A stretch of 12,673 nucleotides of DNA from Bacillota bacterium (GTDB lineage: Bacteria; Bacillota; UBA4882; UBA10575). The position numbers and the translations under genes are program-made. Positions 6,719 to 12,654 of the stretch are shown piece by piece. Location: positions 1 to 12,673 of the forward strand of contig JAAYMP010000223.1 of assembly GCA_012521315.1 (NCBI GenBank), written 5' to 3'. The notes under the pieces are model-generated. The model was not told the DNA's origin and made no database searches. It saw only the letters and a program-made list of their open reading frames with translations. Each line of letters opens with the position of its first letter. Position 1 is the stretch's first letter.

Positions 6719-6948
6719 AAGCGTTTCCTTTGCCGGCGGAAAGAACAAGGCTGGCGGAGAAACCACTTACCAGTATGATCTACGCTCCGTCCTCGGACGC
6801 GCCTTGCACTGCTTGCTGCTGACACCGCTGGTCGAATTCGTGGGTCAAGTGGTAAGCTACCCGCAAGGATGCCCGGGGCGCGCCGGGGGCAGGTACCGGT
6901 CTGAAATTGACGTTTGTCCAAGAAGTGGTTGGAGGTGACGGGGGAGGG
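6719..6948 (+). other. 230-base intergenic gap between ecfT and truA
   Basis: No convincing gene. Complementary pieces are present: AACCACTT (6761-6768) can pair with AAGTGGTT (6923-6930), which touches the truA ribosome-binding site GGAGGTGA (6931-6938). CTTACCA (6766-6772) can instead pair with TGGTAAG (6850-6856). A GC-rich block at about 6869-6892 contains GGCGCGCC and a bulged hairpin. No clear promoter or U-tract terminator is seen. A 35-codon frame (6715-6822) starting at a GTG overlapping the ecfT stop has no ribosome-binding site and is not called. Confidence 0.5.
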
Positions 6949-7686
6949 ATGACCACCATTAAACTGACCATCGCCTACGAGGGGACGGATTTTTCCGGCT
7001 TCCAGCGGCAGGCCCAGGGCGAGCGGACGGTCCAAGCCGAGCTGGAAAAGGCTTTGCGGCGCCTGACCGGCGAGGTTCCCAAACTGATCGCTGCCGGGCG
7101 AACCGATGCGGGGGTCCACGCCAAAGGACAAGTGGTCAGTTTTGCCACCGCCGCCCGGATTCCGGTGGACCGGTGGCCGGACGCCCTGAACGCCAATCTC
7201 CCGCCGGACCTCATCGTCTGGCAGGCCGAAGCGGTGCCGGACACTTTTCACGCCCGGTACAGCGCAAAAACCAAAACGTATCAATATATTGTTTCCCGCC
7301 GCCGGTGGCCCGACCCTTTTCTCCGCCGCTTTTCCTATCATTATCCCCATCCCCTGGACGTAGTCAAGATCCGGGCGGCGGCCGCCGTTTTGGAGGGCGA
7401 GCATGATTTCAAGGGTTTTGCGTCCGCCGGTTCGGGGGTGGCGACGACGGTCCGCCGTTTGGACCGGGTGGCCGTGGAGGAAGTGGCGGAGGAGCTCTTC
7501 TTCACCATGGAAGGGAACGGCTTCTTATACAAGATGGTCCGGAATATTGTCGGGACACTGTTGTTGATCGGCAGCGGAAAAGCGGAGCCGGCTTTGGTCG
7601 AGGCGATCTTGGCCCACGGGGACCGGAACGCGGCCGGGCCAACCGCGCCGCCGCACGGGCTGACGCTTTTGCGGGTGGAGTATTAA
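6949..7686 (+). CDS. truA: tRNA pseudouridine(38-40) synthase TruA
   Basis: Converts uridines 38-40 of the tRNA anticodon arm to pseudouridine. The 245-residue product shows the catalytic motif AAGRTDAGVHAKGQV with the nucleophile D53 (E. coli D60). The N-terminal strand IKLTIAYEGTDFSGFQRQ, the FHARYSAKTKTYQYIV stretch, HDFKGFASAGS, and the C-terminal FLYKMVRNIVGTLL are all present. ATG 6949 is chosen because GGAGGTGA (6931-6938) lies 10 bases upstream and the protein begins like its family. A TTG at 6907 would add 14 unrelated residues. truA between ecfT and rplM is the normal Firmicutes order. Confidence 0.95.
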   Translation: MTTIKLTIAYEGTDFSGFQRQAQGERTVQAELEKALRRLTGEVPKLIAAGRTDAGVHAKGQVVSFATAARIPVDRWPDALNANLPPDLIVWQAEAVPDTFHARYSAKTKTYQYIVSRRRWPDPFLRRFSYHYPHPLDVVKIRAAAAVLEGEHDFKGFASAGSGVATTVRRLDRVAVEEVAEELFFTMEGNGFLYKMVRNIVGTLLLIGSGKAEPALVEAILAHGDRNAAGPTAPPHGLTLLRVEY

Positions 7687-7703
7687 AGCCAAATGGAACC
7701 AAA

Positions 7704-7726
7704 AGCGGCGCAACTTCTTTGCCGCT
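7704..7726 (+). terminator. Weak terminator-like hairpin after truA
   Basis: AGCGGC (7704-7709) pairs with GCCGCT (7721-7726) around an 11-base loop, 18 bases after the truA stop. The T-rich stretch is not immediate: CAACCTGC comes first, then TTTTAACCTTTGTTTT. Termination here would therefore be inefficient. Its position, ahead of a new promoter, makes some stop of transcription plausible. Confidence 0.35.
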
Positions 7727-7858
7727 CAACCTGCTTTTAACCTTTGTTTTGCCAAGTATACTCTTACCAGGAAATTCAAATCAGTGGAGAAAAACATTTG
7801 GGCCTCAGGATATTTTAAAATGTTGTTCTCGTTCGTAAAACCTTTTCAGTGCTTGCCC

Positions 7859-7887
7859 TTGACCTAATTATTTCTTCTTGATATAAT
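7859..7887 (+). promoter_or_regulatory. Sigma-A promoter for rplM-rpsI
   Basis: The -35 element TTGACC (7859-7864) and a perfect -10 TATAAT (7882-7887) are separated by 17 bases, the optimal spacing. The flanks are AT-rich. Transcription should start near 7893-7895, giving a leader of about 86 bases. This lets rplM-rpsI be transcribed independently of the upstream alpha operon. Confidence 0.85.
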
Positions 7888-7894
7888 TAACAAG

Positions 7895-7980
7895 TGCATC
7901 AAAGAGGTTAATCTTACCTCAGACTTTGAGCCCCGGGTCTGCAGGTTTTAGGCACCTCGGTTGCAAGGGAGGTTTTAAAG
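7895..7980 (+). promoter_or_regulatory. Structured rplM mRNA leader (candidate L13-type leader)
   Basis: The leader can form GAGGT (7904-7908)/ACCTC (7916-7920), then AGAC (7921-7924)/GTCT (7937-7940). A second ACCTC (7954-7958) can pair with GAGGT (7969-7973), which is the rplM Shine-Dalgarno, or its ACCT with AGGT at 7943-7946. An L13 leader family is known in front of rplM-rpsI in Bacillus and relatives (Rfam L13_leader). I have not been able to test this sequence against that model. Position and the ability to hide or expose the ribosome-binding site fit autoregulation by L13. Confidence 0.55.
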
Positions 7981-8415
7981 TTGCGAACTTATCTGGCCAA
8001 ACCAGACCAGAGAGAAAGAAAATGGTACGTGGTTGATGCGAGCGGTCAGACTTTAGGAAGATTGGCCAGTATGGTTGCCAGGATTCTCCGGGGGAAACAC
8101 CGTCCCGATTACACCCCCAATGTCGACTGTGGCGATCATGTGATTGTGATAAACGCCGACAAGGTTGTGCTGACCGGCAAAAAACTGCAGAACAAGAAGT
8201 ATTATTACCATTCCGGGTATCCGGGTGGTTTGAAGGTAAGGTCTTACCAGGAATTGATGGCAAATAAACCGGAGTTTGTGGTGAAGAAAGCAGTCTACGG
8301 GATGATTCCCCACAACCGGTTAGGGCGTGCCCAGATCAAAAAGTTAAAAGTATATCGTGGACCGGAACATCCCCACGCGGCTCAGAAACCGGAGCCGTTG
8401 GAGATCAAGGGCTAA
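7981..8415 (+). CDS. rplM: 50S ribosomal protein L13, TTG start
   Basis: L13 is an early-assembling 23S rRNA-binding protein. The 144-residue product begins MRTYLAKPDQRERKWYVVDA and carries the family core GQTLGRLASMVARILRGKHRPDYTPNVDCGD, HSGYPGG, and the C-terminal signature AVYGMIPHNRLGRAQIKKLKVYRGPEHPH. It starts at TTG 7981, with AAGGGAGGT (7965-7973) 7 bases upstream. No alternative start fits. Expression is likely from the promoter at 7859-7887 and may be controlled by the leader. rpsI follows after 22 bases, the universal L13-S9 pairing. Confidence 0.97.
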   Translation: MRTYLAKPDQRERKWYVVDASGQTLGRLASMVARILRGKHRPDYTPNVDCGDHVIVINADKVVLTGKKLQNKKYYYHSGYPGGLKVRSYQELMANKPEFVVKKAVYGMIPHNRLGRAQIKKLKVYRGPEHPHAAQKPEPLEIKG

Positions 8416-8437
8416 AGTCGAAGGGAGGTAACGATCC

Positions 8438-8845
8438 TTGCCTAGTGCAAAAAACGCGGAGCCTAAATACTACGGCACCGGGCGGCGGAAAACGGCGGTG
8501 GCGAAGGTCTGGTTGGTGCCCGGCCAAGGGAGAATCTTGATCAACAAGCGTGAGGCCAAAGGTTATTTTGGGCGCCGAGTATTGGAAGTTATGGTGGAAC
8601 AGCCTTTACAACAGACCGGAACCGCCGGGAAATTTGATGTGATCGCTTCCGTGCGCGGCGGTGGGGTCAGCGGACAGGCTGGCGCCGTCCGTCATGGCAT
8701 TGCCCGTGCTTTATTGAAAGTAGATCCCGAGTATCGCATTCCTTTAAAGCGCGCCGGTTTTTTGACCCGCGATCCGCGGGTGAAGGAGCGGCGGAAGTAC
8801 GGCTTGAAAAAAGCAAGGAAAGCGCCGCAATTCTCCAAACGGTAA
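8438..8845 (+). CDS. rpsI: 30S ribosomal protein S9, TTG start
   Basis: S9 is in the 30S head, and its C-terminal tail reaches the P-site tRNA anticodon loop. The 135-residue product has KYYGTGRRKTAVAKVW near the N-terminus, the RGGGVSGQAGAVRHGIARAL core, and LTRDPRVKERRKYGLKKARKAPQFSKR at the end, including the invariant terminal SKR. It starts at TTG 8438 with AAGGGAGGT (8421-8429) 8 bases upstream. A strong intrinsic terminator begins 14 bases after the stop, closing the two-gene rplM-rpsI unit. Confidence 0.97.
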   Translation: MPSAKNAEPKYYGTGRRKTAVAKVWLVPGQGRILINKREAKGYFGRRVLEVMVEQPLQQTGTAGKFDVIASVRGGGVSGQAGAVRHGIARALLKVDPEYRIPLKRAGFLTRDPRVKERRKYGLKKARKAPQFSKR

Positions 8846-8859
8846 TTGGCGGTATTGGC

Positions 8860-8893
8860 AAGACACGACTGGCCGGTCGTGTCTTTTATTTTT
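8860..8893 (+). terminator. Strong intrinsic terminator after rpsI
   Basis: A perfect 10-bp stem AAGACACGAC (8860-8869)/GTCGTGTCTT (8876-8885) with a 6-base loop (TGGCCG) is followed by TTTTATTTTT (8884-8893). It lies between the rpsI stop and the thiN start, and ends 21 bases before the thiN ATG. Confidence 0.95.
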
Positions 8894-8914
8894 GCCGGAA
8901 AGGCGGGGGATGGG

Positions 8915-9616
8915 ATGCAGGCGACTGGCAAAAAGGCTATTCTGGTTGGCGGGGGGCCGATTCATCTTGGACTCCTCCGGACGGCGTTGGCGGCCGGTTA
9001 CGATCTCTTGCTTGCGGTCGACGGGGGAGGAAAACCCCTGGCGGATTTGGGTTATCAACCTCAGCTCTTACTCGGGGATTTTGATTCGCTCCCGCCGTCT
9101 TACCAAGAAGCGTTGGCGAAGAGAGGGACACAAGTCCTCCGCTATGCGCAGGAAAAGAACTGGACCGATCTTGAACTCGCCTGCGGTCAACTTGCTGCGC
9201 AGCAGTACCAAACGGTATTGGTCTTTGGAGCTTTGGGCGGGCGGCTCGACCATACCCTCGCCAACCTCTCGTTGATGTACCGCATGGCGCAGGGCGGAAC
9301 AGCCCTGGTGTTAATCGGTGATGAACAGGCGGCCACTTTACTGACCGGTCCGGAAAGCATAAGGATCTTCCCCTTTCCCGGCGGCCATTTTTCCCTCCTC
9401 CCCTACCCTTCGACCGCGCAGGGGGTCAGCATCAGGGGTGCCAAGTACCCCTTGGACAAGGTCACTTTGGAGTTGGGGTCAACGCGGGGAATCCATAATG
9501 AATTTTTAAGCGGGCCGGCGGAGGTTGAACTTGAGGCCGGTTCCCTCCTGGTCATCGTGGAGGGATTGCGCCATTGCCCGGCGGGCAGGACGCTCTTCCA
9601 ACGACTACCTAGGTAA
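8915..9616 (+). CDS. thiN: Thiamine pyrophosphokinase (thiamine diphosphokinase)
   Basis: Transfers pyrophosphate from ATP to thiamine, giving the cofactor thiamine diphosphate. The 233-residue product shows the family motifs in order: AVDGG (34-38), GDFDS (54-58), NWTDLELA (82-89), the GALGGRLDHTLAN signature (105-117), and in the C-terminal beta-sandwich GAKYPLD (185-191) and RGIHNEF (201-207). The latter is usually RGISNEF, so the Ser-to-His change is slightly unusual. The frame is open upstream to a TTG at 8846, but that part is the rpsI terminator. ATG 8915 with AGGCGGGGG (8901-8909) just upstream is preferred. No promoter is visible between the terminator and the start, so expression may depend on read-through or on a promoter inside rpsI. 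Confidence 0.88.
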   Translation: MQATGKKAILVGGGPIHLGLLRTALAAGYDLLLAVDGGGKPLADLGYQPQLLLGDFDSLPPSYQEALAKRGTQVLRYAQEKNWTDLELACGQLAAQQYQTVLVFGALGGRLDHTLANLSLMYRMAQGGTALVLIGDEQAATLLTGPESIRIFPFPGGHFSLLPYPSTAQGVSIRGAKYPLDKVTLELGSTRGIHNEFLSGPAEVELEAGSLLVIVEGLRHCPAGRTLFQRLPR

Positions 9617-9845
9617 AACAGCAGGAATCAGCAGTTTTTCCGCGAAACAGTAATTAGCGAAAAGACCGGTATTTTTGTTTCTTTAAACCAGCAGGCGTAG
9701 TAGATAAACCTAATAAAACGGCGTAATCCGCAGCAACCGGACCTCACAATAGCTTTCCACCGGTTAAAAGGGACAGACCCCAGTCGGACTGGAATTTCGC
9801 GAAAAGTATATAATAATAGTTGAGAATAACCTGGGGGTGCTGGGA
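9617..9845 (+). other. 229-base palindrome-rich region upstream of mazEF
   Basis: No gene is seen. It holds a hairpin AACCGG (9735-9740)/CCGGTT (9760-9765), a GGGACAGACCCC motif (9771-9782 region), an inverted repeat CCAGTC-G-GACTGG (9780-9792), the palindrome TTTCGCGAAA (9795-9804) and a degenerate copy TTTCCGCGAAA (9637-9647). The octamer GCGAAAAG occurs at 9657-9664 and 9799-9806. No clear terminator follows thiN. Confidence 0.6.
9780..9814 (+). promoter_or_regulatory. mazEF promoter with candidate operator palindromes
   Basis: A perfect -10 TATAAT lies at 9809-9814. The -35 region is poor (GGACTG at 9786-9791 with 17-base spacing). Two perfect inverted repeats cover it: CCAGTC-G-GACTGG (9780-9792) over the -35 and TTTCGCGAAA (9795-9804) in the spacer. 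Ribbon-helix-helix antitoxins commonly autoregulate by binding such palindromes, so these are candidate MazE operator sites (inference). Confidence 0.5.
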
Positions 9846-10124
9846 ATGGTTAACCGTCGGGTGGTTGTTCTTCTCCCCGAGAGTTTGCTGCAGGAAGTGG
9901 ACCGGGTTGCGCATAAGGAGTACGGCAGCCGGAGCGCCTTTATTCGTGACGCCATGCGCCATTTATTGGCGGAAAAATTACGCAACGAAAAGCGGGAGAA
10001 AATGGCGGCCGGGTACCAAAAGATGGGCCTCCTCAACTTGGAACTGGCGGAAGAGGGGATCGGGCAGGATTTGGCGGAGTATGACCATTATCTGGACCGG
10101 TTGGCGGTGGGTGAGAATCTTTGA
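9846..10124 (+). CDS. mazE: MazE/NdoAI-like ribbon-helix-helix antitoxin
   Basis: Antitoxin partner of the downstream MazF-type RNase and probable autorepressor. The 92-residue product has a ribbon-helix-helix N-terminus: strand RRVVVLLP (4-11), helix 1 ESLLQEVDRVAHKEYG and helix 2 SRSAFIRDAMRHLLAEK (28-44). The C-terminal half (about 55-92) is acidic, with YQKMGLLNLELAEE and a terminal YLDRLAVGE. This resembles the layout of the B. subtilis antitoxin NdoAI (YdcD), whose tail binds the toxin. ATG 9846 is chosen with GGGGGTG 6 bases upstream. A GTG at 9837 would add three residues. Its stop overlaps the toxin start by 4 bases. Confidence 0.88.
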   Translation: MVNRRVVVLLPESLLQEVDRVAHKEYGSRSAFIRDAMRHLLAEKLRNEKREKMAAGYQKMGLLNLELAEEGIGQDLAEYDHYLDRLAVGENL

Positions 10125-10474
10125 TCGTCAAGCGGGGCGACCTTTTCTTTGCCGACTTGAACCCGGTGGTCGGGTCGGAACAGGGGGGACTGCGGCCGGT
10201 GATTGTTCTCCAGAACAACATCGGGAACACCTACAGTCCGACGACGATTGTGGCGGCGATTACCTCCAAGATTAAACGGGCCCGCCTCCCAACCCACGTG
10301 GAGATTAAGAAAGACTATACGAAGCTGGACCGGAATTCGGTGATCCTTTGCGAGCAGATTCGGACGATTGACAAAAGACGCCTGAGTGAGAAGATCGGCG
10401 AGCTGAACGAGGAATATATGAGCAAAGTTGATGAAGCGTTAAAGATTAGTTTAGGCTTGGTCCCCCTTGATTAG
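10121..10474 (+). CDS. ndoA: MazF/NdoA-family mRNA interferase toxin, TTG start
   Basis: Sequence-specific endoribonuclease; the B. subtilis homologue NdoA (EndoA/MazF) cleaves mRNA at UACAU. The 117-residue product aligns almost end to end with it from memory: MIVKRGDLFFADLNPVVGSE, the GGLRPVIVLQNN strand, IVAAITSKI, LPTHVEI, ILCEQIRTIDKRRL, and the helical end VDEALKISLGL. Catalytic residues R25 and T48 are intact, so the toxin looks functional. It starts at TTG 10121 within the antitoxin stop (TTGA overlap). The overlap and weak start would keep toxin below antitoxin synthesis. A terminator follows 13 bases after the stop. Confidence 0.95.
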   Translation: MIVKRGDLFFADLNPVVGSEQGGLRPVIVLQNNIGNTYSPTTIVAAITSKIKRARLPTHVEIKKDYTKLDRNSVILCEQIRTIDKRRLSEKIGELNEEYMSKVDEALKISLGLVPLD

Positions 10475-10487
10475 CATCAGAAGATGG

Positions 10488-10513
10488 CCGCCCGCTTGCG
10501 GGCGGTTTCTTTT
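10488..10513 (+). terminator. Intrinsic terminator after mazEF
   Basis: CCGCCCG (10488-10494) pairs perfectly with CGGGCGG (10499-10505) around a CTTG loop, followed by TTTCTTTT (10506-10513). It separates the toxin-antitoxin unit from gltX. Confidence 0.93.
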
Positions 10514-10606
10514 CGTTCAGGGCAGGAATATATCAGGGACAAGAAGAAATAAAGGGTGGTCGCGGAGGGACAAGTGACGAGTATAAACCAGAAGAGGTGT
10601 TTCGGA

Positions 10607-12106
10607 ATGGATGCGGTTAGAGTAAGGTTTGCCCCCAGTCCAACGGGTTATTTACATATTGGCGGCGCCCGGACCGCGCTCTATGACTGGTTGTTGGCGC
10701 GCCAGACCGGGGGCCGGTTCATCTTAAGGATTGAAGATACGGACCGGAACCGGCTGGTGGCCGACGCGGTCCAGGACATCAAAGACAGCTTGCGCTGGTT
10801 GGGGCTGGATTGGGACGAAGGACCGGACGCCGGCGGGGAAGCCGGGCCCTATTTCCAGTCGGAGCGGCTGGCGATTTACGAAAAGTACGCTACCCAACTG
10901 GTCCAAGCGGGGAAGGCCTATTATTGTTTCTGTACACCCGAGCGTTTGGAGGAGATGCGGAAAAAACAGGAACAGACGGGCCAACCTTCCGGTTACGACC
11001 GGCATTGCCGGGAATTGCCGGCGGAAGAGGTCGAAAGAAAGCTGGCCGCGGGGGAAAAATATGTCATCCGGTTTAAAGTTCCCCTGGCCGGGCAGATCAA
11101 GGTCCGGGACGAACTCCGCGGCGAGATGATCTTTGACCACCAGACCTTGGATGATTTTGTCGTGCTTAAGTCGGACGGTTTTCCCACCTACCATCTGGCC
11201 AGTGTGGTGGATGACCACCTGATGGGGATCACCCACGTCATCCGCGGCGAAGAGTGGATCGTCAGTCTACCCCGGCATTTTTTACTGTACGACGCTTTCG
11301 GGTGGGCGCCGCCGGCCTTTATTCATTTGCCGATCTTTCTTGCCCCGGACGGGAAAGGAAAACTTAGCAAACGCCACGGCGCCACGGGGGTCCGGGAGTT
11401 TAGAGAGAAGGGTTACCTGCCGGAGGCGCTCGTCAATTTCCTCTTGCTCTTAGGATGGCATCCGCCGACGGACGAGGAACTCTTCACCTTGGACCAGGCG
11501 GTACAGGCGTTTTCGGTGGATCGGCTCAATACTTCGCCGGTCAATTTTTCCCTCGACAAATTGGATTGGTATAACGGGATCTACATCCGGAAGTTATCCC
11601 ACGAAGAACTGGCCAAGCGGGCGCTGCCCTTTTTGCAAAAGGACGGGTTGCTGCCGGATCCTTGCCCGCCGGAGCAGTTTGCCTATTTAGTCCGGTTGAT
11701 GCCGCTGGTTCAGGAGCGGATTAAACTTCTGTCTGAACTTCCGAATGCCGTCGGTTACTTCCTGCGGGCGGAGATCGATCCGCCGGCGCCCGAACTTTTG
11801 GTGGGCAAGAAGGGAACAACGGAAGAAGTTGCGGCGATCTTGAGAAAGGTTGAGGTTGTCTTAAGCCAAACGGCAGATTTTAGTGAGGAAAACCTGGAGC
11901 TGGTTTTGCGGGGGCTGGCGGAAAACTTGCAGCTCAAACCGGGACAGATCTTCATGCCGGTGCGGGTGGCGGTGACCGGGCAAACGGCAACCCCGGGTCT
12001 ATTCGAACTTTTAGCCGCGTTGGGGAAGGAAAAAGTTTTGCCGCGGCTCAAGCAAGCCGTGATGGTATTGGAAAAGACGGGAAGCGGGAGAGCTTCCGTG
12101 AATTAG
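10607..12106 (+). CDS. gltX: Glutamyl-tRNA synthetase
   Basis: Class I synthetase charging tRNA-Glu. In Firmicutes it often also charges tRNA-Gln, to be amidated by GatCAB. The 499-residue product starts MDAVRVRFAPSPTGYLHIGG, with the HIGH-type motif HIGG at 17-20 and the KMSKR-type motif KLSKR at 252-256. RIEDTDRNR (41-49) and the tRNA-acceptor region are typical. A putative zinc site is C107-x-C109 with C134 (YDRHCRE), partly like that of E. coli GluRS. The C-terminal 150 residues form the helical anticodon-binding domain. ATG 10607 has AAGAGGTG (10592-10599) 7 bases upstream. A GTG at 10556 would add 17 unrelated residues. The 93 bases after the mazEF terminator show no T-box-like structure or strong promoter. 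Confidence 0.97.
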   Translation: MDAVRVRFAPSPTGYLHIGGARTALYDWLLARQTGGRFILRIEDTDRNRLVADAVQDIKDSLRWLGLDWDEGPDAGGEAGPYFQSERLAIYEKYATQLVQAGKAYYCFCTPERLEEMRKKQEQTGQPSGYDRHCRELPAEEVERKLAAGEKYVIRFKVPLAGQIKVRDELRGEMIFDHQTLDDFVVLKSDGFPTYHLASVVDDHLMGITHVIRGEEWIVSLPRHFLLYDAFGWAPPAFIHLPIFLAPDGKGKLSKRHGATGVREFREKGYLPEALVNFLLLLGWHPPTDEELFTLDQAVQAFSVDRLNTSPVNFSLDKLDWYNGIYIRKLSHEELAKRALPFLQKDGLLPDPCPPEQFAYLVRLMPLVQERIKLLSELPNAVGYFLRAEIDPPAPELLVGKKGTTEEVAAILRKVEVVLSQTADFSEENLELVLRGLAENLQLKPGQIFMPVRVAVTGQTATPGLFELLAALGKEKVLPRLKQAVMVLEKTGSGRASVN

Positions 12107-12129
12107 AGAAGAGGAAGGAGAGACCAGCG

Positions 12130-12654
12130 ATGAAAAAGAAAGCGGTTTTTATCATTGCCAAACAGCAGTTCCGTGATGAAGAATACCAGGTGCCAAAGGA
12201 TATCCTGTCGGCAGCCGGGATCGAAGTGGTGACCGCTTCGACCACGACGGAGGAGGCCGTCGGGAAATTGGGCCTGAAAGTCCGGCCCGACCTCTTGGTC
12301 GCCGCGGTTAAGCCCGATGATTATGAGGCGATCGTTTTTGTCGGTGGTGGCGGCGCGGCACAGTATTTTGCGGACACGGCAGTCCATGCCCTGGCTCGCC
12401 AGTTCGCCGAAGCGGGGAAAGTGGTGGCGGCCATTTGTATCGCCCCGGTCATCCTGGCCCGGGCCGGTCTCTTGAAGGGGAAACGGGCGACGGTCTTCCC
12501 GGACGGGATTCCCGAATTGGAAAAGGGGGGCGCCGTGTATACCGGCCAAAGTGTGGAAAGGGACAGCCGGATCATCACCGGGAACGGGCCAGCGGCGGCG
12601 GAGGCTTTCGGCCGGGAACTGGTTAGCCAAATCACCGGGGACGGTAAAAAGTAA
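12130..12654 (+). CDS. DJ-1/PfpI-family protein
   Basis: Member of the DJ-1/PfpI superfamily, which includes chaperones, glyoxalase/deglycase-like enzymes and cysteine peptidases; the activity cannot be assigned from sequence alone. The 174-residue product has the nucleophile elbow AICIAPVILARAGLL with C103, an acidic partner in FRDEEYQVP (E17/E18), and the glycine loop FVGGGGAAQYF (70-80). The residue after the nucleophile is Ile, not the His found in PfpI peptidases, which argues against a protease. GKRATVFPDG and TGNGPAAAEAFG near the end are usual for the family. AAGGAG (12115-12120) lies 9 bases before ATG 12130. It follows gltX after 23 bases, so co-transcription is likely. Confidence 0.9.
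   Translation: MKKKAVFIIAKQQFRDEEYQVPKDILSAAGIEVVTASTTTEEAVGKLGLKVRPDLLVAAVKPDDYEAIVFVGGGGAAQYFADTAVHALARQFAEAGKVVAAICIAPVILARAGLLKGKRATVFPDGIPELEKGGAVYTGQSVERDSRIITGNGPAAAEAFGRELVSQITGDGKK

Larger units (their letters stand above)
7687..7980 (+). other. 294-base AT-rich intergenic region truA-rplM
   Basis: This stretch has no gene. From 5' to 3' it holds the weak hairpin at 7704-7726, an AT-rich section with a loose AACATTT/AAATGTT inverted repeat (7793-7799 and 7818-7824), the rplM promoter at 7859-7887 and the structured rplM leader. It is clearly more AT-rich than the genes on either side. Confidence 0.7.

Noticed and set aside
6715..6822. 35-codon frame starting at a GTG overlapping the ecfT stop
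   Set aside because: No Shine-Dalgarno and no recognisable motif. A four-base overlap alone is weak evidence.
6597..6938. 113-codon + strand frame spanning the ecfT end and the ecfT-truA gap
   Set aside because: It starts deep inside ecfT, lacks a ribosome-binding site and resembles no known protein.
6625..7404. 259-codon antisense open frame over ecfT-truA
   Set aside because: Mostly a shadow of truA in GC-rich sequence. The translation is low-complexity Pro/Arg/Gly-rich, with no family likeness.
8846..8914. thiN extension from TTG 8846
   Set aside because: The segment encodes the rpsI terminator hairpin and lies directly after the rpsI stop. The family's N-terminus fits ATG 8915.
10582..10587. 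TATAAA as a gltX -10 element
   Set aside because: No acceptable -35 at 16-18 bases upstream, and it is only 19 bases before the start codon.
10514..10606. T-box or other tRNA-sensing leader before gltX
   Set aside because: Only 93 bases lie between the mazEF terminator and gltX, with no T-box consensus, specifier-type stem or second terminator.
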